A DNA stretch of 64,000 bases, taken from positions 3,658,001 through 3,722,000 of the forward strand of contig NZ_AP026866.1 in NCBI RefSeq assembly GCF_042849255.1, written 5' to 3'. The position numbers and the translations under genes were made by a program. Every line of letters begins with the position of its first letter. The first letter of the stretch is position 1. Source of the DNA: Oceaniferula spumae (GTDB lineage: Bacteria; Verrucomicrobiota; Verrucomicrobiia; Verrucomicrobiales; Akkermansiaceae). Shown here piece after piece: positions 21,595 through 30,505 of this stretch. The notes beneath the pieces are model-generated. The model saw nothing but the letters and a program-made list of their open reading frames with translations. It searched no databases and was not told where the DNA came from.

Positions 21595-23382
21595 TCACTG
21601 CACCACAGCTGGAGCTTCGATCCATTTGTCGTGTTCTTTGATCAGATCAATCAGACGATCCACGGCCTCAGCCTCGGGGATGTTGAACTTAACAGCTTGT
21701 TTTCCGACGTAGAGGTTGATCTTGTTAGGTGCACCTCCGACGTAGCCGAAATCGGCATCCGCCATTTCGCCAGGTCCGTTGACAATGCATCCCATCACAG
21801 CGATTCTAACACCTTTGAGGTGGCCGGTGGCAGCGCGGATTTTCTGAGTCGTGTCCTGTAGGTTGAAGAGAGTTCGTCCACAGGAAGGGCAGGCGACGTA
21901 GTCCGTTTTGAAAATTCGTGAGCCTGCTGCCTGCAGCACGTTGTAGGCGAGACGCAGCGATTGTCCGGGAGCTTCCTCTCCCTGCACGATAATGGCGTCA
22001 CCAATGCCGTCGCATAGCAGTGACCCGATATTGCGAGCAGCGGTGATCAGGTTGTCGAGGAAATCGGCATCCGCATTGTTAGATGGGTTGAGTGTATCCT
22101 TGAGGAGGATGGGGTGGTGCGCAGAGAGCTTGGTGGCTAGCAGGCGGAAAGCATGGATGACGGCGGCATCATGGGCCCCGTCCGCGACGGTGACGAGCTG
22201 TGGCTCTTTGATCGCATTGATCTCCATAATCGCGGCGTAGTCCCAAGGGTCGACTTCGATTACACCTGAGTCCTCGATGACAATTTCAGGTGTGAAGTCG
22301 CCAAGTTTATCGATCTTGTGCGCAAGAGCGTCCCATTTTTTCCGACTGGTGAAGACGCGAATCGTGTTGTCGGCCCCCAGTTTGTGGCCGTTGATTTCCA
22401 TCTCGTGGCTGTGGCGGCGTTGGTAGGAAAAAGGATCGTAGGAAAGCGTTCCGCGCTGGCTGCCAGTTGGGTCAGTGGGAAGGTGGCTTTTGACGATGTT
22501 GGCAATGATCGCTTTGGCAACGGGAATCTCGTGAATCGCGTCCTCGGTGAGTGAGACGCGGATGGTGTCACCGACTCCATCGGCTAACAGGGAGCCGATA
22601 CCGATGGCCGACTTGATGCGGCCGTCCTCGCCATCACCAGCTTCAGTAACGCCGAGGTGGATGGGGTAGTTCCAATCGGGGCCTTCCTTTTCGAGTCGGG
22701 CAACTAACAGACGATAAGCCTCGATCATCACTTTCGGGTTCGAGGCCTTCATCGAGAAGCAGAAATTGTGGTAGTCCAGATCGCGAGCGATGCGGGCAAA
22801 CTCGAATGCGCTCTCACACATGCCGAGAGGCGTATCGCCGTAGCGGTTCATGATGCGATCGGAAAGCGAACCGTGGTTGGTGCCGATGCGCATGGCGCGG
22901 CCGAGTTCCTTGCAGAGCTTGACGAGTGGAGCAAAGTCCTCGCGGATGCGCTCTAACTCATCCGCGTATTGCTCATCGGTGTATTCGCGGATTTCGAACT
23001 TCTTCTTGTCGGCGTAGTTGCCGGGGTTGACGCGGATTTTTTCCACCCATTTGGCGGCCTCGAAGGCGGCGTCGGGTTTGAAATGGATATCGGCCACGAG
23101 TGGCACATCACAACCGGCAGCGCGCACGCCATCGCGGATGTTTTCCAGATTTTCCGCATACTTTTTCGTCTGCGCAGTGATTCTAACAATTTCACAGCCC
23201 GCCTCGGCGAGATCCAGAACTTGCTTCACACAGGCCTCGGTATCGCGAGTGTCAGATGTGATCATCGACTGCACCCGGATCGGGTTATCGCCACCAATGC
23301 CGACGTTGCCGACCATGATTTCACGGGTCTTACGGCGCGAGTAGGCGAAGTAGTCTGGGCAGTAATGCAGATCAGTGGGCAT
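21595..23382 (-). CDS. ispG: 4-hydroxy-3-methylbut-2-enyl diphosphate synthase (long form)
   Basis: About 595 residues, well over the roughly 370 of E. coli IspG. It makes HMBPP from MEcPP in the MEP isoprenoid pathway with a 4Fe-4S cluster. The N-terminal TIM barrel opens with IMVGNVGIGGDNPIRVQSMI. A second barrel-like insertion occupies the middle, as in plant, Chlamydia and Bacteroidetes enzymes. The C-terminal domain carries the cluster ligands CPSCGRTLF and GCIVNGPGE. The start at 23382 is chosen because family homology begins at DLHYCPDYF; a longer frame exists but would run through a heptad repeat. No SD. Confidence 0.95.
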   Translation of the reverse strand: MPTDLHYCPDYFAYSRRKTREIMVGNVGIGGDNPIRVQSMITSDTRDTEACVKQVLDLAEAGCEIVRITAQTKKYAENLENIRDGVRAAGCDVPLVADIHFKPDAAFEAAKWVEKIRVNPGNYADKKKFEIREYTDEQYADELERIREDFAPLVKLCKELGRAMRIGTNHGSLSDRIMNRYGDTPLGMCESAFEFARIARDLDYHNFCFSMKASNPKVMIEAYRLLVARLEKEGPDWNYPIHLGVTEAGDGEDGRIKSAIGIGSLLADGVGDTIRVSLTEDAIHEIPVAKAIIANIVKSHLPTDPTGSQRGTLSYDPFSYQRRHSHEMEINGHKLGADNTIRVFTSRKKWDALAHKIDKLGDFTPEIVIEDSGVIEVDPWDYAAIMEINAIKEPQLVTVADGAHDAAVIHAFRLLATKLSAHHPILLKDTLNPSNNADADFLDNLITAARNIGSLLCDGIGDAIIVQGEEAPGQSLRLAYNVLQAAGSRIFKTDYVACPSCGRTLFNLQDTTQKIRAATGHLKGVRIAVMGCIVNGPGEMADADFGYVGGAPNKINLYVGKQAVKFNIPEAEAVDRLIDLIKEHDKWIEAPAVVQ

Positions 23383-23388
23383 GTCTCG

Positions 23389-23423
23389 GAGAATCAAGAC
23401 TCCAGAGGAAAGAGTCAAGATAA
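23389..23423. repeat. Degenerate 7-nt tandem array upstream of ispG
   Basis: Five consecutive heptads on the plus strand fit the loose pattern NAGANTC: GAGAATC, AAGACTC, CAGAGGA, AAGAGTC, AAGATAA. It ends 6 nt from the ispG start, so on the coding strand it is 5' leader. The unit nearly equals that of the array before galE. Confidence 0.65.
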
Positions 23424-23454
23424 GTGTCCCGAAAGCAGGAGGAAATCCGGCTTG

Positions 23455-24444
23455 TTATTCCGGGTAGCCGTCCGGATGGCTCTGGTGCCATTTCCAAGCG
23501 GTGGCGATGGTGGACTCAATATCCAGATACTTGGGCTCCCAACCGAGTTCGGTGCGAGCCTTGGTGTTGTCGGCGTAGAGTGAGGGGGGATCTCCGGCGC
23601 GGCGGGGGGCCTCTTCGGCGGGAACTGGCATCCCGGTGACTTTTTCCACAGCATCCAGAATTTCTCTAACTGATGTGGGTTTGCCGGTTCCTAGGTTGTA
23701 GTGGGCAAAGGTGCCGGGGTTTTCCAACTGCTCGAAGACGGCGATGTGGGCGCGGGAGAGATCGTCGACGTGGACGTAATCGCGCAGGCAGGTTCCGTCG
23801 GGAGTTGGGTAGTCGGTGCCGAAAATTTTCAGTGCGGGTCGCTTGCCGGTGGCGGCATCGATCGCAAGTGGGATCAGGTGCGTTTCCGGATCGTGGTGTT
23901 CACCGATGCTGCCGTCCTCGGCGGCTCCTGCGGCATTGAAGTAACGGAACACGGCGGATGACATCTTGTCGACCGCTGCAAGGTCCTTGAGCACAGCTTC
24001 CACCTGAAGCTTGGTCTGGCCGTAGGGGTTAATAGGTGCCTGCGGAAGATCCTCAACCATGGGGAGCGTGTCCGGCTCGCCGTAGGTGGCGCAGGTTGAT
24101 GAAAAGACAAATTTGGTGACTCCGGCGTCCTGCATGGCGAGTAGCAGCTGGATGGTATTGCCGGTGTTGTTTTCGTAGTATTTCAAAGGCTCTGTCACGG
24201 ACTCGCCCACATAGGCGTATGCGGCGAAGTGCATGACGACATCGATTTTTTCCTCTGTTAGGATCTTGGTGACGGCGGCACGGTTTCCGAGGTCTTCGTT
24301 GAAAAATGGAACATCCTCCGCGATTGCGGCGCGGTGTCCATAGACAAGGTTATCGAGCACCAGTGCACGGTGGCCAGCGGCCTGTAACTGCCTGACACAA
24401 TGGCTGCCGATGTATCCGGCACCTCCTACTACAAGAACGTTCAT
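23455..24444 (-). CDS. galE: UDP-glucose 4-epimerase
   Basis: About 329 residues. It interconverts UDP-glucose and UDP-galactose. The N-terminal Rossmann motif is VGGAGYIGSHCVRQL; the catalytic segment is FSSTCATYGEP (Ser/Thr), followed by NPYGQTKL (Tyr and Lys of YxxxK). LRDYVHVDDL and the C-terminal substrate domain are present. The start at 24444 gives MNVLVVGGAG, the expected N-terminus. The gene lies 72 nt upstream of ispG on the same strand, with heptad arrays before both. Confidence 0.95.
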   Translation of the reverse strand: MNVLVVGGAGYIGSHCVRQLQAAGHRALVLDNLVYGHRAAIAEDVPFFNEDLGNRAAVTKILTEEKIDVVMHFAAYAYVGESVTEPLKYYENNTGNTIQLLLAMQDAGVTKFVFSSTCATYGEPDTLPMVEDLPQAPINPYGQTKLQVEAVLKDLAAVDKMSSAVFRYFNAAGAAEDGSIGEHHDPETHLIPLAIDAATGKRPALKIFGTDYPTPDGTCLRDYVHVDDLSRAHIAVFEQLENPGTFAHYNLGTGKPTSVREILDAVEKVTGMPVPAEEAPRRAGDPPSLYADNTKARTELGWEPKYLDIESTIATAWKWHQSHPDGYPE

Positions 24445-24451
24445 GGGGGCT

Positions 24452-24486
24452 GAGACTCCCGAGTTAAGAATCAAGAGTCAAGAGTT
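24452..24486. repeat. Degenerate 7-nt tandem array upstream of galE
   Basis: Five consecutive heptads fit NNGANTY: GAGACTC, CCGAGTT, AAGAATC, AAGAGTC, AAGAGTT. It begins 8 nt from the galE start and ends 13 nt before the divergent hydrolase gene, so it forms most of the intergenic gap. Confidence 0.75.
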
Positions 24487-24498
24487 GTGTCATGAGGT

Positions 24499-25266
24499 GT
24501 GCTTGTTTATGACAGAGCCGTGAGTTTTGACGTGCATGCCTACTTGAAGGACTTCCACCGAGCAGCGATGGATAACGGCTTCGAGAAAGAGGTGGTGGCT
24601 AGCGTGGCTGGCTATGAAATTCCCGCCTATTGGAAATCGGCCGATCAAGGGGCGCGGGTATACCTTTCCTCCGGCAGCCATGGCGACGAACCCTCCGGCG
24701 TATGTGCTTTGTTAGAATTAGTGAAGGAAGGTTTTTTTGACGAGAAAACTGACTGGTTGATCTGCCCGGTGCTGAACCCGACCGGTCTCGCCGCCGGAAC
24801 CAGGGAGAATGCTCAGGGGATTGATCTGAACCGTGACTACCTGAAAAAACAAACAGACGAAGTCAGAGGGCATGTCGCATGGCTGGAGCGGCAACCTGTG
24901 CCCGATATGTTTCTGTCCTTACACGAAGACTGGGAGAGCACCGGATTTTATCTCTATGAAATTCAAAAATGTGTCTGCCACAGCACTGCCAAGGCGATCC
25001 TCGATGCTGCGTCCTCGGTGATTATCACCGAACCCAGTCCCATCATTGACGACCATAAAGTTCGTGAGCCGGGTTGGATTTTTCACGAGCCGCGAGCCGA
25101 TTTCCCCGATCAATGGCCGGAAGCGATCTTTATGGCAGAACGGGGGACCACCGTTTCCTACACCTTGGAAACTCCAAGTTCACGCGAGCTGGAGGATCGG
25201 GTGAACTGTCACAAACTGGGAGTGAAACGGGCGGTCGAGGAATTGCTGTTGACGCACAGGGGCTGA
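24499..25266 (+). CDS. M14-type zinc hydrolase (carboxypeptidase/succinylglutamate desuccinylase-like)
   Basis: 255 residues. Metal-binding and catalytic motifs of the M14 fold are visible: SSGSHGDEPSG (H..E), then IDLNRDYL (NR pair) and SLHEDWES (third zinc His and Glu). Relatives remove C-terminal residues from peptides or deacylate amino acids; some act on peptidoglycan peptides. The likely start is a GTG at 24499, with another GTG at 24520. It is followed 21 nt later by ruvA, so the two are probably cotranscribed. Confidence 0.8.
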   Translation: MLVYDRAVSFDVHAYLKDFHRAAMDNGFEKEVVASVAGYEIPAYWKSADQGARVYLSSGSHGDEPSGVCALLELVKEGFFDEKTDWLICPVLNPTGLAAGTRENAQGIDLNRDYLKKQTDEVRGHVAWLERQPVPDMFLSLHEDWESTGFYLYEIQKCVCHSTAKAILDAASSVIITEPSPIIDDHKVREPGWIFHEPRADFPDQWPEAIFMAERGTTVSYTLETPSSRELEDRVNCHKLGVKRAVEELLLTHRG

Positions 25267-25287
25267 GCCGAGTCTACTTTCCCCACA

Positions 25288-25884
25288 ATGATTGCGCGAC
25301 TTCGAGGGAAAGTGTTAGAGGCCCTGCCCGGTAGGCTGGTGGTGGATGTCAATGGGGTTGGCTACATGGTCACTGTATCGTTGACTACCTATGATGCGCT
25401 GAATCCAATGGAAGGATCGGCAGTCGATCTGCGGACTCACCTGCACATCAGGGAAACAGCGCACACGCTATATGGCTTTGCCACGGCTGCAGAAAAGGAT
25501 CTTTTTCTCCTGCTCATTGAGCGAGTCAGTGGCATCGGACCGGCGATCGGTATGGCGGTGCTCAGTGGCATGCCGGTGGATCATTTCAAAAACTGTGTCG
25601 TCAATGGTGACGCAGCAGCCTTATCTCAGATCAAGGGACTCGGGAAAAAGACGGCCGAGCGTATCATCTTGGAACTCAAGGACAAGGTGGGCGTTGCCGA
25701 AGCCTGGCAGGCCGCCAGTGGCTCCGCCGTGCCCAGCGCCGCCATCGACGCCGAATCCGCCCTCATCGGGCTGGGTTACAAGCAGGCCGAGGCCCGCAAA
25801 GCCGTTGCTGCCGTGGCCAAGCTCAAACCAACCGCTCCCACTGAGGACCTGCTTCGCGATGCTCTTCGCATGCTCAACAGCTGA
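25288..25884 (+). CDS. ruvA: Holliday junction branch migration protein RuvA
   Basis: 198 residues, normal length. The N-terminal OB fold opens with MIARLRGKV and GVGYMV; the helix-hairpin-helix region includes LLLIERVSGIGPAIGMAVLS and QIKGLGKKTAERIILELKD; the C-terminal domain III that contacts RuvB closes the protein. RuvB and RuvC are not in the window. Confidence 0.97.
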   Translation: MIARLRGKVLEALPGRLVVDVNGVGYMVTVSLTTYDALNPMEGSAVDLRTHLHIRETAHTLYGFATAAEKDLFLLLIERVSGIGPAIGMAVLSGMPVDHFKNCVVNGDAAALSQIKGLGKKTAERIILELKDKVGVAEAWQAASGSAVPSAAIDAESALIGLGYKQAEARKAVAAVAKLKPTAPTEDLLRDALRMLNS

Positions 25885-26010
25885 ATCTGCAACTCAGGGT
25901 GGCAAATTCACAAGTCTTGGGCTCTTTTTAGGCGCGGGTTTTTCTTCGGATATCAATGTCATGCCTAACACTGACGGCGTAACTCATTTTTCTGGTCACT
26001 GTCCTCCGCG

Positions 26011-26029
26011 CTGGTTAGCTTTTAACCAG
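26011..26029. promoter_or_regulatory. Inverted repeat upstream of pdhA
   Basis: Perfect 7-bp arms CTGGTTA/TAACCAG are separated by GCTTT, 107 nt before the pdhA start and after ruvA. It could be an operator for a dimeric regulator or a small transcript hairpin. No T-tract follows, so a terminator is unlikely. Confidence 0.4.
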
Positions 26030-26135
26030 ATCAAGTTTCCTGGACGCAATTAGCGTTCTTATCAGACACTTCCGCTTTGGGCTTGATCCTTTGCTCACCT
26101 GCCAGTAACCCGCTTTTACCAATCCCACTAAACAC

Positions 26136-27212
26136 ATGATGGATTCACCACCTTCCCTGCTCGATTTCTCCCAGTCCAAGATCAACAAGGACCTCACCAA
26201 CGAAGACAAGATTGCATTCTATCGCCACATGGTGCGCATCCGTCGCTTCGAGCAGACGGCATTAAAATTCTACAACGGTGGGAAAATGGGCGGTTTCCTG
26301 CACCTCTACATCGGTCAGGAGTCAGTCGCATGCGGTACGATTTCTCTTTGCAGCGACAACGATCACATCATCACCGCTTACCGCTGTCACGGTCACGCCC
26401 TGATGGTCGGCATGGACATGAACCCCTGCATGGCCGAGCTCTATGGCAAGGCCACTGGCGCAGCCAAAGGTAAGGGCGGCTCCATGCACCTCTTTGACCC
26501 TTCACGGAATTTCTGGGGTGGTCACGGCATCGTCGCCGGTCAGACACCGCTCGGCCTGGGCTTGGCCTACGCGCTGAAATACAAAAACATCCAAGGCTGC
26601 TGCCTTTGTTACATGGGTGACGGCGCAGTCAACCAGGGTGCTTTCCACGAATCTCTCAACATCGCCGCTCTCTTCGGTATCCCCGTTGTCTACATCATTG
26701 AAAACAACGGCTACTCCATGGGCACCAGCCAACAGCGCTCCAGCGCTTACAAGGACTGCCTCGCCCAACGTGCCGAGGCATACGACATGGACTGGGATCT
26801 GGTCAATGGTGAGGACCTCTACGAAGTCCGTGCCAAGACGCACATCGCCATGGAGCGTGCGCGTAAGGAGAGCAAGCCCACCGTGTTGGAGATCGCCACC
26901 TACCGCTACTACGGTCACTCAGTGGCTGATGCCAACGCCAAGAAATACCGCACACCGGATGAGATTGAGAAATACAAAACCTATCACGATCCCATCCGTC
27001 TCTGGCGCCGCCGCCTGATCGAGGAAGCTGTCTTCACCGATGTCGAAGCCGACGCCATCGACAAGGAAGCCAAGCAGGCCGCCGTCGATGCAGCGAAGTT
27101 CGCCGATGAGTCACCAGCTCCCACCGTCGAGTCCATCTTCGATGACGTCTACTGGGAGGTCGATAACAACACCGAGTCCAGCAAGATTGGACGCCACTTT
27201 TTCAATGATTAG
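26136..27212 (+). CDS. pdhA: Pyruvate dehydrogenase E1 component, alpha subunit
   Basis: 358 residues. It decarboxylates pyruvate with thiamine diphosphate and passes acetyl to the E2 lipoyl arm. The TPP-binding motif GDGAVNQGAFHESLN leads to IENNGYSMGT. The phosphorylation-loop-like YRYYGHSVADANAKKYRT is characteristic of alpha-type E1. Two Met codons lie in tandem at the start, and the leader (CCCACTAAACAC) has no SD. pdhB follows after 51 nt. pdhC is 4.7 kb downstream, separated by accessory DNA. Confidence 0.95.
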   Translation: MMDSPPSLLDFSQSKINKDLTNEDKIAFYRHMVRIRRFEQTALKFYNGGKMGGFLHLYIGQESVACGTISLCSDNDHIITAYRCHGHALMVGMDMNPCMAELYGKATGAAKGKGGSMHLFDPSRNFWGGHGIVAGQTPLGLGLAYALKYKNIQGCCLCYMGDGAVNQGAFHESLNIAALFGIPVVYIIENNGYSMGTSQQRSSAYKDCLAQRAEAYDMDWDLVNGEDLYEVRAKTHIAMERARKESKPTVLEIATYRYYGHSVADANAKKYRTPDEIEKYKTYHDPIRLWRRRLIEEAVFTDVEADAIDKEAKQAAVDAAKFADESPAPTVESIFDDVYWEVDNNTESSKIGRHFFND

Positions 27213-27227
27213 TCTGCTCTAGTCCGG

Positions 27228-27262
27228 CTACTGCTTACTAACTACTATCTACTGAATATTAT
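27228..27262. repeat. Degenerate 7-nt tandem array in the pdhA-pdhB gap
   Basis: Consecutive heptads CTACTGC, TTACTAA, CTACTAT, CTACTGA, ATATTAT fit NTANTNN. It fills the gap and ends one base before the pdhB ATG, leaving no room for an SD. Confidence 0.7.
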
Positions 27263-27263
27263 C

Positions 27264-28247
27264 ATGCGCGAAATTTTATACCGCCACGCCATCCGCGAAG
27301 CCCTCGACGAAGAACTGACCCGCGACGAAAACGTCGTCATCATGGGTGAGGAAGTCGCCCAGTACAACGGAGCCTACAAAGTCACCGAAGGACTCTGGGA
27401 CAAATGGGGCGACAAACGCATTGTCGACACTCCAATTTCCGAAGCCGGCTTCATCGGCATGGGTCTCGGAGCTTCCATGTTAGGCATCCGCCCGGTCATG
27501 GAGCTGATGTTCTGGTCGTTCCACTCGGTTGCCTTCGATCAACTCGTGAACAACGCCGCTAACGTGCGTTACATGTCAGGCGGACTTTGCAATTGCCCCA
27601 TCGTCATGCGTGGACCTGCCAACGGCGGAACCAACGTCGGTGCCACCCACTCCCACACACCAGAAGGTCTTTTCGCCGCTTTCCCCGGTTTGAAAGTTTG
27701 CTCTCCAGCGACTCCAGCCGATGCCAAAGGTCTGATGAAAACCGCCATCCGTGACAACGACCCGGTCTATGTCATGGAAAACACCCTTCTTTACGGAACC
27801 AGCGGCCCTGTGCCGGATCCTGCCGATGGTGATCACCTCGTGCCGTTAGGAAAAGCCGACATCAAACGTGAAGGCTCCGATGTTTCCCTCATCGCCCACG
27901 GCCGCAGTGTGCTGCGTGCACTTGAAGCTGCCGAAACTCTCCAGTCCGAGCACGGTATCAGCGCCGAGGTGTTAGACCTTCGCTCGATCCGCCCGCTCGA
28001 CCAGCAGGCAATCATCGACACCGTGATGAAAACCAATCGCGCCGTCCTCGTAGACGAGAGCAAACCTTTCTGCGGCGTCTCCGCCCAGATCACCACGCTC
28101 ATCCAAGAGCACGCTTTCGATCACCTCGACGCCCCGGTCAAACGTGTCTGTTCTCTCGACGCCCCCGCGATCTACTCGCCATATGTCGAAGATGAACAGC
28201 TACCGAACCCGCGTCGCATCGTCGAGCAGGTGTTGACCATCGCCTAG
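27264..28247 (+). CDS. pdhB: Pyruvate dehydrogenase E1 component, beta subunit
   Basis: 327 residues. The N-terminus MREILYRHAIREALDEEL is typical, followed by the TPP-site Glu in VIMGEEVAQYNGAYK and the potassium-binding region near MRGPANGGTNVGATHSH. The C-terminal transketolase domain contains LVDESKPFCGVSAQI. It forms an alpha2beta2 tetramer with PdhA. Confidence 0.95.
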   Translation: MREILYRHAIREALDEELTRDENVVIMGEEVAQYNGAYKVTEGLWDKWGDKRIVDTPISEAGFIGMGLGASMLGIRPVMELMFWSFHSVAFDQLVNNAANVRYMSGGLCNCPIVMRGPANGGTNVGATHSHTPEGLFAAFPGLKVCSPATPADAKGLMKTAIRDNDPVYVMENTLLYGTSGPVPDPADGDHLVPLGKADIKREGSDVSLIAHGRSVLRALEAAETLQSEHGISAEVLDLRSIRPLDQQAIIDTVMKTNRAVLVDESKPFCGVSAQITTLIQEHAFDHLDAPVKRVCSLDAPAIYSPYVEDEQLPNPRRIVEQVLTIA

Positions 28248-28463
28248 ATTTAGGTGACTCAGCTACATAAGCCTCCTCGGTTCCAGCTGCCGTGGATGTG
28301 AGCATTGCTGCCATCACGGCTCGATTCCCGTGTGGCTTGGCACCACTAAGCCGCAGGTTTGAGTTGGCAGCCTCTGGGGTAGAAGGGGCTCCGTTTCCGT
28401 TAGAATAACAACTTGTTTTTCTCGGTAACGATATCAGAATGCTAGGTCAACACACACATTCAC

Positions 28464-28883
28464 ATGACCTCATTTTCCGATCCCTTCCCTGATGGCGACT
28501 ATCAGCGCCTCTCCGAATTCCGTTACGCCCTCCGCAGATTTCTTAAGTTCAGCGAACAAGCTGCCATGAGTGAGGGGCTAAAACCTCTCGAACATCAGGC
28601 CCTTTTAGCTATCCGGGGTTATCAGGGCGGCACCGTCACGATCAATGTTCTGGCAGAGCGCTTGTGCATCGAACCTCAGGAATCGAGAAAATTAGTTGAT
28701 ACCATGGTAGACTACGGCTGGCTGATCACAGAAAAGCTGCCACCTGATCCGAAGGCGGTTAAATTGTCTCTCACTGAGCAGAGTATCGAGCGTCTGGTCC
28801 GCTTGTCTCTGGCGCATCGGAGAGAGCTGCAGCACCGAGGTCCTGAGTTTTTGAATCTTCTTGGATCGCTTGGAAGCGACTAA
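28464..28883 (+). CDS. MarR family transcriptional regulator
   Basis: 139 residues. A winged helix-turn-helix fold is visible: LKPLEHQALLAIRGYQGGTVTINVLAERLCIEPQE with the recognition helix in ESRKLVDTMVDYGWLI, a wing (EKLPPDPKAVKLSLTE), and a C-terminal dimerisation helix. Homologues respond to phenolics, oxidants or drugs. It lies 217 nt after pdhB and could regulate neighbours, but no site is recognisable. Confidence 0.8.
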   Translation: MTSFSDPFPDGDYQRLSEFRYALRRFLKFSEQAAMSEGLKPLEHQALLAIRGYQGGTVTINVLAERLCIEPQESRKLVDTMVDYGWLITEKLPPDPKAVKLSLTEQSIERLVRLSLAHRRELQHRGPEFLNLLGSLGSD

Positions 28884-28944
28884 ATGTTTTTTACAGCCTT
28901 TTTCATTGCACATCACCGTCCAATGCCTAGAATTTTGCCTGATC

Positions 28945-29301
28945 ATGAAAACTACGTTCCAACTCATCACACTTGCCATCCTTTCCTTGGCCTTCTCTTC
29001 ATGCTGTGGCCTGCTTCCTTGCGGAGGCTCCCTAACGGCTGAAAAAGAAGTCACCACATTCCAGGAAACACAACGCACTGTTTACGGAGGTAAATCATCC
29101 TACGTTGTCACTGACCGTGTGCCTCACACCCACACTGAAAAAGTTTCCATCTGCTGCAACAAATGCGGATCAAGCTTCTGCCCCAAGCCTGAGTGCTGCG
29201 GTATCGTCAGCAAGTCCGTTCTCGCCCGCGCCACTGCTCAAGGCGGCACAGGTGAGCCTCAGATCGGCCTCATCCCTACGATGAAGACTCTGGCTGAGTA
29301 G
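28945..29301 (+). CDS. Cysteine-rich lipoprotein
   Basis: About 118 residues from the ATG at 28945. A signal peptide ends in a lipobox-like FSSC, followed directly by more cysteines (CGLLPCGG). The C-terminal half has a CCNKCGSSFCPKPECCG cluster that could bind metal or form disulfides. Not a family I recognise. A strong terminator follows. Confidence 0.65.
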   Translation: MKTTFQLITLAILSLAFSSCCGLLPCGGSLTAEKEVTTFQETQRTVYGGKSSYVVTDRVPHTHTEKVSICCNKCGSSFCPKPECCGIVSKSVLARATAQGGTGEPQIGLIPTMKTLAE

Positions 29302-29326
29302 TTTCACAACTAATCCTTTTACAACA

Positions 29327-29359
29327 GGCCGTGACTCCAAGTGGGTCACGGCCTTTTTT
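29327..29359 (+). terminator. Intrinsic terminator after the lipoprotein gene
   Basis: GGCCGTGAC pairs with GTCACGGCC, extended by T-G and C-G pairs, and is followed directly by a run of Ts. Confidence 0.9.
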
Positions 29360-29417
29360 GTGCCCAGTAGGGCGCTCTGATTTTCGGATTCAAGTCCCCT
29401 GTGGGCTCGGTAGAGAC

Positions 29418-29504
29418 ACGCGTACCATTCTGGCCGACGGCAATTTCACCCAGACGTTCTATGATGACCTGGGCCGGACATACAAACGCCGTGATTTCCA
29501 CACA
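29418..29504 (+). pseudogene. Fragment of a YD/RHS-repeat protein
   Basis: About 29 codons read LADGNFTQTFYDDLGRTYKRR, a recognisable YD repeat (FYDDLGR) as found in RHS and wall-associated toxin proteins. The surrounding frame has no further repeats and no proper start. It is best read as debris of a larger gene. Confidence 0.45.
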
Positions 29505-29586
29505 GCGGCAAATACAAGGCTAACAAGGCTTAACTTAGTGCCATTCCGGACTGGCCCTCATCCGATGACAACTCGGCCGTTAACAT

Positions 29587-30057
29587 TCACCCCCACTTCT
29601 TTATTTCAATTAATATCTGCCTAATAGTTTTAATCTCGATATTGATCGAATCTGGTGGGTCAAGCCCTCTCATAATCAACTCCTTACGATAAACTAATTT
29701 TTCAACTTCCATCTTCAAGCCCTTCAACAGATAACGAAAATTCACAACACTCGGTCCACGTGTATTTCCTTCGACAACAAACGAAAGGGTTCCTTTCTCC
29801 AGCGCCCTATCGACCTTGTCTATAAATGTATTAACAGCCTCAACTATGGCATCAACATCTCCACCGTCTAACTGTAATATTAAAGTATTACAGTCAGAAA
29901 CCATGTCAGATTTACCGTATTTTTGCGAAAATTTATTTCCGCTATCATTAACATTAGTTTTTTCGGACTGTTCATCATTATCACATGCTGAAATAATCAA
30001 CACCCCCATGGAGATGAAGTAGCCTATGAAAAAGCACCTATATCGACTGTATATCAT
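29587..30057 (-). CDS. AT-rich hypothetical lipoprotein
   Basis: 156 residues with a signal peptide and lipobox LIISAC (Cys at 25), then a charged, mostly helical domain (LDGGDVDAIVEAVNTFIDK, then a Lys/Ile-rich C-terminus). Base composition is clearly more AT-rich than the pdh genes around it, which suggests recent acquisition. It sits 27 nt downstream of a headless gene end on the same strand (30085-30381), an order seen in toxin-immunity pairs; that reading is inference only. Confidence 0.6.
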   Translation of the reverse strand: MIYSRYRCFFIGYFISMGVLIISACDNDEQSEKTNVNDSGNKFSQKYGKSDMVSDCNTLILQLDGGDVDAIVEAVNTFIDKVDRALEKGTLSFVVEGNTRGPSVVNFRYLLKGLKMEVEKLVYRKELIMRGLDPPDSINIEIKTIRQILIEIKKWG

Positions 30058-30084
30058 TTTACTAAAATGGTTATTTGCGATTTA

Positions 30085-30381
30085 TCAGTAGCCCATAGCT
30101 TGTTTGTACATTGCATTATAATAATCAAGCGTAACTTGTGCCGCTTCTTTTTCGCCATACGCTGTGGCACCAAAACCGCTAATGGGATGACCTGGATCAT
30201 ATTTCTTTTGAAAAGCACTTCGCCAAAGAAGGGGAAAGAATTTGCCTTCTATTTTCTTCTTGTGCGCATCTATCGTTCGAATAAGTAGTCGAAAATCCCA
30301 TTGCCAAGTTCGATTTCTAGCAACTAAATAATGGCGGCGAAAGAGGAAAATGTAGCTGTTTAGCGTATCTCCACAAGACTT
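30085..30381 (-). pseudogene. Headless C-terminal coding remnant (toxin-tip-like)
   Basis: The minus strand is open for about 98 codons between TGA at 30382-30384 and TGA at 30085-30087 but has no start codon until near its end, so it is easily missed. The translation is protein-like and aromatic/basic: TWQWDFRLLIRTIDAHKKK, then FFPLLWRSAFQKKYDPGHP, then an ending YYNAMYKQAMGY. I do not recognise the domain. It looks like the 3' end of a longer gene whose front has been deleted, followed by the lipoprotein gene. Confidence 0.4.
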
Positions 30382-30505
30382 TCACCTTGTTCAATGAGAG
30401 CAACTTCCTGAGGCAACAGAGGCTCGAACCTCATAATAGGGGTCAGGAAGAGCTTTGTTGCATAGAGTGATTGTGTTGCACGCTCCGAAGTAATATTGGG
30501 TTCTT

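Noticed and set aside
28250..28463. Terminator or riboswitch after pdhB
   Set aside because: A GCCGTG(G)ATG/CATCACGGC hairpin near 28291 has no T-tract and no riboswitch class is recognisable. Nothing firm is seen in this stretch.
30388..30505. Coding or regulatory content before the transposase stub
   Set aside because: No protein-like frame, hairpin or promoter pattern stands out.
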